Shown: one piece after another, positions 35,276 through 46,070 of the stretch
Layout of the letters: every line of letters begins with the position of its first letter
Numbering within the stretch: the stretch's first letter is position 1
NCBI GenBank assembly: GCA_963169105.1
Contig: OY720635.1
Span: forward strand, 129,623,894-129,687,893
Direction: 5' to 3'
Origin: Ceriagrion tenellum
Taxonomy: Eukaryota > Arthropoda > Insecta > Odonata > Coenagrionidae
DNA length: 64,000 nt
Translations under genes and position numbers: made by a program
Notes under the pieces: generated by a model
Seen by the model: only the letters and a program-made list of their open reading frames with translations
Database searches by the model: none
What the model was told of the DNA's origin: nothing

Positions 35276-35847
35276 GGAAAGAATAACTGCTCGCCGCAGA
35301 AACTTTAAACAGAGCGTCAGACTTTTTTATTGAAAGACGCATTCCGTTAGCTTCTAGATGATTCCACTGGTGTTATGGCAAAATGAAAAGCAAACACTGA
35401 GATTGCTTCGGTGGTTATGACCAACGAATATCTAAACGTAAAAATGGTAGCCTGAAGTCAAAGGCGACAAGGAGAGGGCAGAGCGAAATTAAAATATATT
35501 CACATAATTACGACATTAGATCTGGAATGAGACGAGGAAAATAATTTACAGGAAGGATAGGACAAAGTCACAATACTGAAAAAGAAACGAGCAACAGTAC
35601 TGAAGGAGTGCGAAATAAATAAACAGGTGTTAATATTCCGAAAAGCTTAAACTGCGTCTTCGAGCTCCTTTTATCGAGTTGAAGGGATTATCTGGACTAG
35701 AGGGAACAGGAAATTCGTGGTAAAAATATGTATAATATCAGTTATTCACTGCAAACAGTGCTGTAAACCCGTTTTCTGTCGGGTTAATTTCTTTTATTAA
35801 AAGTTAACATATCAGGCAACAGGTTTAGAAAGATTCATCTAATACGC
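35276..35847. other. Unannotated stretch
   Basis: Nothing recognised. Confidence 0.35.
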
Positions 35848-36045
35848 GTACACCAATATTATTTGATAACAATTCTTTCATTCGTACAAATTTCGAAAGT
35901 TAATCGAAATTGTTCACCTCAAGCAGAAAATAAAATCTATCATTCTTTTTCATGATCTTTTCTAGTATAAAAATATACTTTTTCCCTATTTCTCCTCCTA
36001 CACTTACATGCCAACCATCTTATTAAAATAAACTACGTAAAATTT
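35848..36045 (+). repeat. Dispersed repeat R2, copy a
   Basis: Aligns in the same orientation with 43355-43560. Shared blocks: CACCTCAAGCAGAAAATAAA against TACCTCGAGCAAAAAATAAA, ATAAAATCTATCATTC, CTCCTA.A.TTACATGCCAACC, and AAATAAACYACGTAAA. No coding potential. The element type is unknown; the end near AAACYACGTAAA may be its 3' end. Confidence 0.7.
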
Positions 36046-36650
36046 CAATCAGGGTTTATTTTAGTGAGCATCTCTACCGTATGAAGAAGAGAGGACTGGG
36101 CAATTTTTCCGAATGAAATACGCACCCCAAACCCGAAGTTTGCAAAATATTAGTATTCCGAAGAAGCCTCCCCGGGCCTGAAAATCTTGACCAGGCAGCC
36201 CTGCCTCATCCACAAACACCTCTTTATACCTCCCGACCGCCCAGGGGGCACTCGTCACAACTCAAAACCCTTTTCTCAATCCCCATCGCCTCCAAAACCT
36301 TTCCTCCTCATCGGGCGGAATATAATAACGAGGCCTCCCGCAGGCGGGGCGAGTGGAGGGGGCGGGTTCAAAGTGGAGCGGGGAGAGCTGGAGGGGTGGA
36401 AAGGGGGGGGGTGCGCGGGAGGTGAACGTTTGGGGCCCCGGCGGGGACGAAATGAAGTCATTACTCAACGCCATTCTGGCTACCAACTTTTCATCAAGGG
36501 GAGAGCGAAGAGAGATCGCGCGAACCGACTGATTCTTTCCGAAAGGCGGGTCCTTTTCATCAACCCCTTGCCGCCCCGGCAGGAAGTTCCCACTCCCAAA
36601 TATGTAATCCCTCCCTCCCTCACGCCTGCTCCTTCTGCCCCCTAATCCAT
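36046..36650. other. GC-rich block
   Basis: From about 36170 to 36650 GC content is far above the surroundings, with runs such as GGAAAGGGGGGGG near 36395-36408. A 152-codon plus frame (36187-36645) and overlapping 61-74-codon minus frames exist because stop codons are rare in GC-rich DNA. The plus frame is rich in Gly, Pro and Arg, with no domain. It could be a CpG-type regulatory region or a retained low-copy sequence. Confidence 0.4.
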
Positions 36651-37589
36651 TGCCGACCTTTGGAAATGAAAACTGGAATTAAAGAATGAAAATTTACACC
36701 AACCCCCACTCTACAGTTTTGACGACGCGTGAAAGCTTAATATTGTCAAGTTTCCATTAAGTTTACCTTGTCCAATCTCGTATATGTTCCTTTTATTATC
36801 ATGTTTTTTTAGAAATCATTAACGTCGATCAATTCTGGGAAAATGTGATGGCCTCCACAATTCAGCCATTTCCCGGTTCATCCTTTGTATTGTCCTTTTC
36901 GCGTCTGAAGCGCAGGATTTCAAAGGGTCCGCAGCATTGTACTTAAAATCTACATATACTACGTTAAAAACTAGAAAAACTGCCACTGTGGCGTTTCGCA
37001 AGGGTATCGGGCTAACAGCCAAGAAAGGAGAGGTAATAGTAAAAATGATGGAGAAGAGGATAGGGGCGAATTGTACGTTAACGATGTCTAATATTAGCAT
37101 CTGAATTATTTAAAATCACAAACGATGTGCGGACATTAGGAACTGTTGTAGCAATCATTGCGGTCGCGTATCTTTAATATATGTCAATTCAATCAGTTCA
37201 AGAGATATAGCGAGAATCGAAATATCACTTTCCGTGACGTACTGAAACTCGCCTGATCTATCATTTACCAGTTCCCTTAGCCTAGCGTTTAGTTTCCCAG
37301 TCTCTAACAGCTGATTGATTCGCTTGGAAGCTCAGCGTTTAATATTCTCTGATTTGCTTCAAATAATATCGTCATCAGGTCTTTTAAAACAGATCTGGGA
37401 TAACAGATCAACGGTCTCTATTTTCGCATTCCACCCACTCGTCCTCACTAAGTTCCATTTTCATTTAAGCTATCGATAACCGTTCACCTAATACACTTTC
37501 TTCCGCCCACAGCAATTCCATGCCAAAATACATACAACAAGTCTTGCCCCTACACATACAAAATATATGCGGCACAGCATTAAATAAAC
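36651..37589. other. Unannotated stretch
   Basis: A 93-codon minus frame (36819-37100) is hydrophobic at its start but has no motif I recognise. Nothing else seen. Confidence 0.35.
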
Positions 37590-38055
37590 TAGGTTTTGTT
37601 AAACGTACAATAGGAAGGTTCTCGAATGAAAAATTGAGGGATGCTACTTAGCTCAGGTTAGGCCACACCTCGAGCACGCCGCGAGCATTTGGGACACTGG
37701 TCATAAATATTTAACCAAAAAAATAATAAAACACAAAGGAAAGCAGCACGCTTCGTTAAAAACTGCTACAAGCGAGCATATAGTGTCTCACAGCTCTTAG
37801 AGGGATTAAAGTGGGAGCCCCTAGAGACTTGGAGGCTGCACGCTAGGCTTAGACTGCTTGAGAAATTCATAACTGGTGTGTTTCAGAGCGACACAGAAAA
37901 CACTATCATGACACCTCACTACATTTCTAGCCTGACAGATGCTATAAAATAAGGGAGATACACTATCGAACAGATAGGCACAAAAACTCGCTCTATTCGC
38001 GCACAATAAGCGACCACAATTAAAACTAAGCTCCTCAAAATACACTCCCATAGTA
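37590..38055 (+). mobile_element. CR1-like retrotransposon, left half of a split copy
   Basis: Plus-strand copy beginning at FVKRTIGRFSNEKLRDAT, then RPHLEHAASIWDTGHKY across frames, the LETRRLHAR-type region, ERHRKHYHDTS and TDRHKNSLYSRTI, into the 3' UTR. It stops at CACTCCCATAGTA exactly where the TIR element begins. The rest of its 3' UTR continues at 43050, 5 kb away. Frames contain stops. Confidence 0.8.
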
Positions 38056-38120
38056 CAGTGGCGGAAAAAATTAACGCAAAACTCATCGGCGTCTGAATGC
38101 GGCGTACACGGGAACTAATT
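38056..38120 (+). repeat. Left terminal inverted repeat
   Basis: About 60 bp matching the reverse complement of 42973-43035; the outer 26 bp have one mismatch. Confidence 0.75.
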
Positions 38121-38892
38121 AAAATCGTTTTTCCTTCGACAACTTGACACAATGAGACAGCATATGGAAACCGGGAATATTCAAACTCTCTATGAATGGA
38201 TATCGATTTTAAGCGTCATGTAAATAGTCATACTAATAAGGTTTACGTTCGCGAGATCGTCTAGGAGTAATAAACGTGATGAGCTTGCTTCGACCCGCAC
38301 TCAGTCGAGGTTTCGAAGTCGTAGTTGATTATGTAGAGATGCTTACCATATTTATTTAGAGCTTTGGACCGTTTAAAAAGATTTTCTGGATTGAAACTTA
38401 AGAAACAATACGATGAAAGCATTATTTGCTGGGACATAAAAATTTTTTATTCTCCAGATCAAATTCACTTACAATAAAACGTATTTCCGCGTGTAGGGAA
38501 TAGCTGTGGATGAACATCGTTTTAATAGGCCTCAAACTACTTCCGAGAAATATGATTGCATTACAATTAACATTTTGGCGTAATATCCTGTGAATTTCAT
38601 GTTAAAGTATGGTAAATATGGTTGAATAGAATGGTTTCCATGTGGAGAAAATTTTTCTTTAAAAGTATTTCCAATACCTTAAAACCCTACGTAAGTTTTC
38701 GCCCTCGTGCATACAGGTCGTCTCAAACATTTAAATTTCTAAATTCCTCCTAACGTAATATTATTTAATTTCTGAAAACTACTTTTTAAAATCCAGAACA
38801 TTTTATTTGATCTAGTTTTTAAAGGATACATTAGAATTCCCTTTTTTCGTTTTGTAGTAAGAACCACTGGACGCCGATTCCTCTTGATCGAT

Positions 38893-39205
38893 GAAGTAGC
38901 CTAGAGGGAGAGCGTTTGTCTGCGGCCAAGAATGCCTGGGATTCAAATCCTGGCGTGGCCTCTTTTAGTGCCTTTATAATTAATCTACGCGATGTGACTT
39001 TATTGCAGCCAAAACTTCGCAGGAATCCGCGGAAGGCCCAGGGAATGGACATTGACCTCAACCATGAGTGTGTGAGTTTTACACATATTCGGGCTTTGTA
39101 AAAGAATCAGGGCGGTCACCTTGGTCGTCGAATGAGATGTTTACTTCCCATTCTCGGGTACTCGGCCCCACTTGATTTCTACGTCCTGTCTGTCGTATGA
39201 TGCTC
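38893..39205 (+). mobile_element. Old tRNA-derived SINE inside the TIR element
   Basis: A tRNA-like head with an A box (GTAGCCTAGAGGGAGAGCG, from 38895) and a B box (GGATTCAAATCCTGG, 38939-38953), followed after about 170 bp by GTCGTCGAATGAGATGTTTAC, which resembles the GATGAGACGTTAA block of the SINE at 58036. More diverged than the other copies; the 3' end is uncertain. Confidence 0.5.
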
Positions 39206-42200
39206 AAATCCATTCATTCGCCAATTCACCACTCAATGAAAAGCTATTCATGAAGGAGGGAACAGACCGGATCTCTGATTGTATCAGTTACTCGATTTAG
39301 TGAACTTACCTGATGCTACATTCACCTTTAAATTACTTTGAAATGATTTAGTAAAGAGGGCAATTATTTTTATTAGGAATTGGAGTTTGGTTCTCTCTGC
39401 CGAACTTGTAAATACCGATTACTTATCTGAGTGAGAGACCAAACAAGGGTGGAATTTTCTTCAAAATATCTTTAAAACGGTATTTGAAGCTTTCCCAGAA
39501 TTGCTTTCTAGGTTTGCTATAAGCAATACATTAACCGTGTAGTTCAACAGTTCAACTTATAAGATGGAGGATAATACTTAAAGGATAAGGTAAATTAATG
39601 AATCACTTAAATATCTTTTGACATACTCGCAGTGAAAAATGTTTGGCTAAAATTACGCAGTTAAATTTTATGAGGAGCATTTTAAACCCATGCGTAAGTA
39701 ATACTCAGACAAAAATGCATCGAGTATCTTCCCCTGTGAAAGTGATAAAATACTAAAAATCATCTTTTTCATGTATCGACTAAGCAGTGATTAGATATTT
39801 TCCCTATGGTCAATTGTATACTCCTCATAAATCCGCAGAGTAGTCAATAGAGTGCAAATTAGGAATGTTCACCATCAAAGATTATACGATTGCTACGTTT
39901 CCAAAGAATCTATTCCTCTTCAAATGTGTCGTAATATTATTGCTTCAATGGAGCCCCACAAGTGAGCCCCACATGAAGATATTAACAGACTTTTTACAGG
40001 GTCATAAATTTCATCTCTTAGTGGTAATGTATTTTAACGGATGTTGAAAAGGGACACTATAATGCTTTATTTAAAACGAGTGGAAAATGTTGAAATGTAT
40101 GCGTAATTCTCTCAATTTGAGTTATGTGTGCACATGATCACAGCAACTGATCATCGAGAAATATGCTGGTATTTACATAAAGAATGTGGATGTTTATTAG
40201 CCTTATAATCAATCCATCCCCCTCCATTCTCGATTTCCTGACCTAGTCTCTGTGACATGGAGTTGTCCACATTTTGGTATCATCTTACTGGGTTCATTTC
40301 CCATTTTTCATCCACGATTTTCCTCATCCATCTTAATTTGGGGTTGTTTCGTTTGAGGGGGTCGAAAAACGTTTGTTTCTCGCATTTTTCTCATAATGAA
40401 CGCTGCGCTCCGTGCAGCCCGCTCCATCTATGTTACATGATTTGTTTTGAACCATCTTTTAGAATTTTGACATTTGTGAACTCGTAAGTATTCCTAGTTG
40501 CGGGCGAAAAATGAATGTTGATATACACTTGACTAAACATAGTTCTTATTATAGCGGACATGAGTTTAATGCATTTCGTTTGATAGTAGTAAGAAATAGG
40601 TTATTTTACTTTTAAACACCAAATAAAAGTTCAGTGGGTGAAAGTCGAAGGCGCAACACCTCTTCGGGTAATTTTTCGACCGATGTTTTTGCCTTTTAAA
40701 AACCTACCATTCGATTCCTCTGCCAGGGAGAAAAATGAGGCATACTTAAAGACTAATAAGATCATTTTTTCCTCCAAGAATTTTGGGAGAGGCCGCAAAA
40801 ACTTTGAACAATATCTCGGCTTGCGCTGTCCGCACTGCTTGTTCGTCTCTCGACGCTCATCTCAATGAAGTAGTCATCAGTATACCTTGGCCAAGTTCCG
40901 GGTGGTGATGGTCGGGGTGGTTTGTTGTTGTGAATAACGCACAGGTTTCAAATACTTGCTGCACCAGAAAGAAAAGGCTCGTTGCGCTTCGAAAAAATCG
41001 CAAGCCCCCGTCGAATACTTTTAAGGGCGTAAGAGGAGTCAAATACCACTTCTTTCCTGTGAGTTAAACGCCAGACGTCCGAAACATTATCTATGGCAGA
41101 AAAGGTATCGCCCGCAACACAAGGGGAAAGTAAGCTCTCATTAAAGGCATACCGTTTCCCAAATCAATATAATACGCCCTTCATACATTCCGATTTTGAA
41201 TGGATTAGTATTGGTGGAGCTTTGTATCGACACGGGGAAATTCTCAAGAGTCCTCCAAGATTGCTCGTTGCTTTAACTCAGACTAAAGGTGGCTGGCCTC
41301 CAAACCCATGCATGATGGGAACTAATGGCGTTTGATTGGAATGGTCTGGGCTGATGAGGTGAAATATGAGAACTACTTCTTTCTGTTTGTATTCACGGGA
41401 GAGTAGTATGCTTTTTCCTAACCTTTAGTTATTTTAAACGTTCGTAGACAATACCACCACTCATTTTAAAAGTACCTTAGTTCTCAGTAACGCATACGGA
41501 CGCAAATAAATTCACCGAAAGGATACGAAACATCATCATAAATCCGCCTTGACATAAGAAAGCTCAGTAAATGTTACTGGGTTGCAAACCTGAATCGCAT
41601 TAATGGTTCTTCATAATAACATTGTTCGAGTACGCTCATGATTGAAAACGTGATCGTCATCAAGAAAGATCGAGTGCTACATATCAGTGGAGTGCGCTCC
41701 CAGGACCTTGTGCATTGCCCTACCAATGCGGCTTACCTTTTGGATGACAATAATGACCATAAGAAGAAAAGAACCGTGATCCCACCCCTGGTCGAGACAC
41801 TTTTGAGTTTTTCATTCAATTTCTGGTCAAGTAAAATGATTTTTATTCGGCAAATTTTATCTCTTTTGTATTTAAAAAATTCATATTATCAGCCAGTCAT
41901 TGCAGCTACACATTACATTCATTCATATTGCCAATATGAGGACATTTATATAAAAACTCATTTGCGTTCATTAAAAATCGAGCACGGACCACTCTTTAGT
42001 TAGCTAAATACATCTGACAGCTACGACATTAACGTTACCTATTAATTTAATTCATTAATGATATTCTACTCCAAACTGAAGTCTTTTAAAAGGCTTTTTG
42101 TTAATTTCATATGTGCGGCGAATTTATAGCTAAGCATATAAGATATTATGCAATCATCCATATGTTACCCATAACTACACCTAATTTGGGTAAACTTTTC

Positions 42201-42972
42201 TGAATGTTTATTCGTATATTCTGCATTTACTAGATAAAGCGTAACAATGGACAGCTCATCACCAAGCTTTCTGTGATAAGATGAAAGAAATATCGGGAAA
42301 ATATGCCTAGATTATTCGGTATCGATGCGTGCACATTTATTGTTATTTCGTGAAATTATATACATTAACGTATGTTTCCATAGTTTAATCCCATTCTGAC
42401 GAACTAAAGACGGATTTATATTGGGTCAAGAACGATTTATTAATAAATATCCGTTTTGAATTTAAAAAATATCCGTTAAAGGAACTTCGTCAATCTACAA
42501 ATTAGAAAATCGTGAAAAATTACACCACGTAGACTATACTTATTTCAATTAAATCTTTTTTGTATCGACATTTGGTGCGGATAAATCTCAATTTATATCA
42601 TTTCGGTGAAACAGACGCAGTACGCGTCATTCAAAAAGATCCTCGGAAAGTCGATTTTAATAAATATCCCTTGGTGGCAGAAGATGTAGATTTTAGCATA
42701 TAGTATACTGAATTGGGTGGGATAGTGAATATTTTTTATAATCAGTCTTTCTGTATAAATATCATCATTCGACGTAAGAACCATGCTGAAACAAACAGCG
42801 ATGCACCGCGACTGAATGTGCGAATAATATGAGACGAAAGCTCCAAAATGAGGCGATTGATGACTAAGTTCTAGGCTCCGAGAAATGTGAGCTCCATTGC
42901 GGATTGCAAATATTTGCAGTAGACGATGTTTCCCTCAGTGTTGCCAGTCCTTGGAGTGTGTACTGCTCCTAG
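39206..42972. other. Interior of the TIR element, unrecognised
   Basis: No transposase, RT or host motif was found. Plus frames at 41093-41335 (80 codons) and 41638-42003 (121 codons) show no known domain. The 162-codon plus frame at 42897-43385 crosses the right TIR and runs into CR1 sequence, so only its end (from about 43170) is transposon protein. Confidence 0.4.
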
Positions 42973-43035
42973 AAGTTCCCAAAAATGCCGCATTCTGGCG
43001 CGCGAAAAATTTTGCGTTAATTTCTTCCGCCACTG
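42973..43035 (-). repeat. Right terminal inverted repeat
   Basis: Reverse-complement partner of 38056-38120, ending TTCCGCCACTG beside TA. Confidence 0.75.
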
Positions 43036-43049
43036 TACAATGTACAGTG

Positions 43050-43168
43050 TACATGTCACCATTACACCTCCCAAAAACTAATATCTTTACACGGCTGATG
43101 ACCTACCACCCCCTGCCAGACGCTCATGCGGTGGCACGCGGGGAAGTATGCATATGTAGATGTAGATC
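43050..43168 (+). mobile_element. CR1-like 3' UTR, right half of the split copy
   Basis: Starts TACATGTCACCATTACACCT, the sequence that follows CACTCCCATAATA in the other copies, and continues through ACACGGCTGATGACC and CCCTGCCAGACGCTC to the ATGTAG tail (43155-43168). It continues the copy broken at 38055 with only about 12 extra bases. Confidence 0.8.
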
Positions 43169-43345
43169 TAGTGTCTTACAGCTTTTAGAGGGACTAAAGT
43201 GGAAGCCTTTAGAGACTCGGACGTTGCACGCTAGGCATAGCTTGCTTGAGAAATTCAGAACTGGAGTATTTCAGAGCGACACAGAGGATATTATCATGAC
43301 GCCTCACAACATCTGTGGGTCTGACAGAAGTAATCTAATTCCGAG
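43169..43345 (+). pseudogene. CR1-like ORF2 C-terminal fragment
   Basis: An open stretch reads VLQLLEGLKWKPLETRTLHA, RHSLLEKFRTGVFQSDTEDI and IMTPHNICGSDRSN, the last part of the CR1-like RT protein, before sequence diverges into repeat R2. It starts immediately after the ATGTAG tail of the preceding copy and lacks its own 3' UTR. Either a second copy inserted at the tail of the first, or a rearrangement placed it here. Confidence 0.8.
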
Positions 43346-43354
43346 TATCGTATG

Positions 43355-43560
43355 TAAATATAAACGTGTGCCAAATATTTTTTAAAACAAACCTCTTTCC
43401 TTCATCTAAATTTCTACTATCAATGGAAATCCTTTACCTCGAGCAAAAAATAAAATCTATCATTCACTTTCTTGCTCTTTTCGGGCATGAAAATGTACAC
43501 CAGCCATATTTGCCCTCCTATATTTACATGCCAACCGTTTTATTATAAATAAACCACGTA
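43355..43560 (+). repeat. Dispersed repeat R2, copy b
   Basis: Aligns with 35848-36045 in the same orientation; see that entry. It replaces the expected CR1 3' UTR after the ORF2 fragment, so it may have inserted there or mark a junction. Confidence 0.7.
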
Positions 43561-44625
43561 AACAGCGCGGGGAAGTTTACGATCTAAAAAAATTATTTGG
43601 AAATTAACCAAATCAACTCATCAGAGTACAATGATATAATAATAAATATAGAAAATTCGAGTAACCAAAGAAAAGACATTCTCAAATTAATTGCATAAAT
43701 GTATTGGTGATCATATCAGCGCAATCCGACATTCTGTACCGGCTACGATCAAATCAGTAAGAAATAACTAAACGGGTATTTTATTTCGAAAACCTCCACG
43801 CAGTCCGCTTTCCGAGCATTAGGTACTGCCAGCGTAAACATTTGGTTAAAGAACTCTAATGCAATTTCTACCGTCAAATCAGCATATGATACAATATTCG
43901 GTTGGTAGGAGAACAGAGTGAAGCAAAGTCACATTCATTCCAAGGTGTTCTAGCTTTTAAGGAAAGACCTTGACCGACACCTTGGGAGCATTCCAGCAGA
44001 TTTCGTGAGAAATTAATTACCGCAGATTGGGCTCCATCGACCGTTCAAAAGGAGAAATTACTTAAGTTTTTGCCGAGTCCTCCGCTAAAGCATTCAAATT
44101 ACAGAAGTGTTTTCCCATCATCCCTTCATAATCCTCACAGGAAGCCGGCAAAATACCTATCGCGCATTAACAAGTATCCTCGGGCGATCTAAGGAGCTCG
44201 GAAAGCAATTACACAAATCACAAATTGATCTCAAGATAATAGAATCTCTTAATGTGGAATCCATTCGGTGCGAAATTTGCGGGTGATTGCTTCGCTCGAG
44301 TCCCTTTTTCCAACCCCACTTATGCTCGTAATTCATCACGACAGCGTAAAACACTTCAAAGAAATCATGATTTTTGTATATGAATGGCTTATTACATTTT
44401 CCTTGAGGTGCGCGGACGAGTTATGGTAGTATATGAGTGGGAAATTCAATATGATTTCTACATTTTCTGGAAATTTCATCTTTAAAAGTTAACCTTCACC
44501 TCAATAGGGTTCGGGTTCACACATCTCTCGACACCCAATGATATAAAACTTGATGATATGAGGTGGAACTTACTGGCAAACGAAACTGTTACAGGCGTTA
44601 CTTGGTGGAACTTTTTGGATGTTCA
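43561..44625. other. Unannotated stretch
   Basis: Nothing recognised. Confidence 0.35.
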
Positions 44626-44736
44626 TGATGAAAAGATACAACTTGGTTAACTCCACACAAACAAACAAACAGAGCAGACTAGAAGACTTCAATCAGTGTG
44701 GGGTTAACCAAGTTGAATCTTTTCACCATTAAGGGA
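44626..44736. repeat. Inverted repeat, 30-bp arms
   Basis: GATGAAAAGATACAACTTGG at 44627-44646, continuing to TTAACTCCACA, pairs with TGTGGGGTTAACCAAGTTGA (from 44697) through ATCTTTTCACC, with two or three mismatches and a spacer of about 40 bp containing CAAACAAACAAAC. Probably a small MITE or foldback. Confidence 0.75.
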
Positions 44737-44929
44737 CTTACTGGAACTGCATTAATAATGAAGTGAAAAGCACTTCGTGAAGTCCACACTAGACATTTAA
44801 TATTCATCCAGCCTTCAACTGTTCCCATATTTTTAAGTTCTTATCCAATGATCTTCTCATCGCTTTCATTAATTCTATGAACGAATAGTTTCAATAATTC
44901 CAGTTTACCGTCAAATAGAGACTAGACGA

Positions 44930-45412
44930 ATTGGGATCAAGATAGGACTACAAACCAGGAAACAGCATGTAAACACAATCGTGTGGAGTGTAGCGCTCTA
45001 TGGATCGGAAGCATTGATCACTGGAAAAGCTGACCAGAAAAGATTGGAAGCCTTCGAAACCTGGTGTTGAAGGAGGATGCTGAAAATAAAATGGACGGAC
45101 AAAATAAGATATAACAAAGCGTACCGAATAGCAGAAGAGGAGAGGACCATATGGAATACCCTACAGAAAAGAAGAACCAGATGGATTGGCACACCCTGAG
45201 ACACAACGTGTTTGTAAAGAACATAATTGAAGGCAAAATATAGGGCAAAGTCCCAAGAGGAGGACCCCGGAATAAGTTCATGGACCAAATAAAGAGGCAG
45301 GTATATTGTAAGAGATACCAGGAGGTAAGGGAACTAGAATTAGATAGGGAAGGGTGGAGGGCTGCAGCCAACCAATCTTAGGATTGAACGACCAACGAAT
45401 GAATGAATGACG
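44930..45412 (+). mobile_element. RTE-type retrotransposon, 3' end with AATG tail
   Basis: A plus-strand frame reads NTIVWSVALYGSEALITGKA, DQKRLEAFETWC, RRMLKIKWTDKIRYN and EEERTIWNTLQKRRTRWIG, then degenerates through GKVPRGGPRNKF-like sequence and ends with GAATGAATGAATGA at 45399-45412. The protein end is broken by stops. It is the same broad group as the copy at 6162-6771 but a different subfamily. Truncated at the 5' end near 44930. Confidence 0.75.
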
Positions 45413-45419
45413 TCAAATT

Positions 45420-46070
45420 GATTACAATAGATCTCCATTTAACAACTCTGGGTTAAATAAACTAATAATCTCTCGTCGAGAAAACATTTTGGAAATAGCT
45501 GTGCGAACTAATGGTAAATTTGGATTCGTTAAAAGGGTACTTGGCAAATGTGACGATAATGTCAGAGAAATCAGCTACTTCTCCCTTGTTAAACCCTACT
45601 TGAAATGCGCTGCCAGTATTTGGAATTAGAATGACGTAGACTTAAAAATAGAGTTAGAACGCGAGCAGAGAAAATCAGCAAGATGCATGAATGGCCATTA
45701 TGATAGTCTTGTTAGAGTTACTGACCTCTGGCAACAACTTGGATGGGAATCGCTTTCAGACCGTCGATTGACAATTAGACTCAATCTTTTACGTAAATTT
45801 AAAACCGATTTAATTTTAGACGAAGTTAGTAACATCTTAAAAAAAACTCCAGCAAAATTCGGTAGGTCAGAACATGAGAATAAAATCATGGAAACAGACT
45901 GCAGAAAAGGCCGCAATCGATAAGAGACCATATGGCGGCCAATGAGTCTTTGAAATAGGTTAGTCGAAGGGTAGTTTAGCTGATTAATGCTTACTCCCTA
46001 ATGCTTGTTTTCTTATCTGCCACGTAATACCATAGATTAAATAAATACTTACTCTATGGTAATACTAACA
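45420..46070 (+). mobile_element. Second jockey/CR1-like family, 3' end
   Basis: This copy begins directly after the RTE tail. It covers the RT thumb, the post-RT region and a short 3' UTR ending near AAATAAATACTTAC. It differs from the CR1-like family above in both protein and 3' UTR, so it is a separate family. Confidence 0.7.
45483..45935 (+). pseudogene. Non-LTR reverse transcriptase C-terminus
   Basis: The plus frame shows GFVKRVLGKCDDNVREISYF, SLVKPYLKCAASIWN, one stop, then LERVQRKSARCMNGHYDSL-type sequence, VTDLWQQLGWESLSDRRLTI and LNLLRKFKTDLILDEVSNIL. This is the thumb and C-terminal region of jockey/CR1-group RTs (compare the canonical L..A..W and QLGW.SL..RR motifs). The open part 45687-45923 is 78 codons. 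After it, a frameshift leads to FSYLPRNT-like sequence. The catalytic core is missing, so it is inactive. Confidence 0.75.

Larger units (their letters stand above)
38056..43035. mobile_element. 4,980-bp element with Tc1/mariner-like terminal inverted repeats
   Basis: The left end CAGTGGCGGAAAAAATTAAC and the right end, read inward on the minus strand, CAGTGGCGGAAGAAATTAAC match with one mismatch, and similarity continues for about 60 bp (ACGCAAAA, GAATGCGGC, GGGAACT). TA flanks both ends (38054-38055, 43036-43037), as for the IS630-Tc1-mariner superfamily. The CR1 copy interrupted on the left resumes on the right, which supports a single insertion. No DDE transposase was recognised in either strand, and 5 kb is large for this superfamily, so this looks non-autonomous, decayed, or enlarged by later insertions such as the SINE at 38893. 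Confidence 0.65.

Noticed and set aside
36187..36645. 152-codon Gly/Pro/Arg-rich frame
   Set aside because: GC-rich DNA with few stops; frames also open on the opposite strand and no domain is visible.
42897..43385. 162-codon plus frame as one gene
   Set aside because: It crosses the right TIR and two CR1 pieces. Only the part after about 43170 is transposon protein; the rest is accidental.
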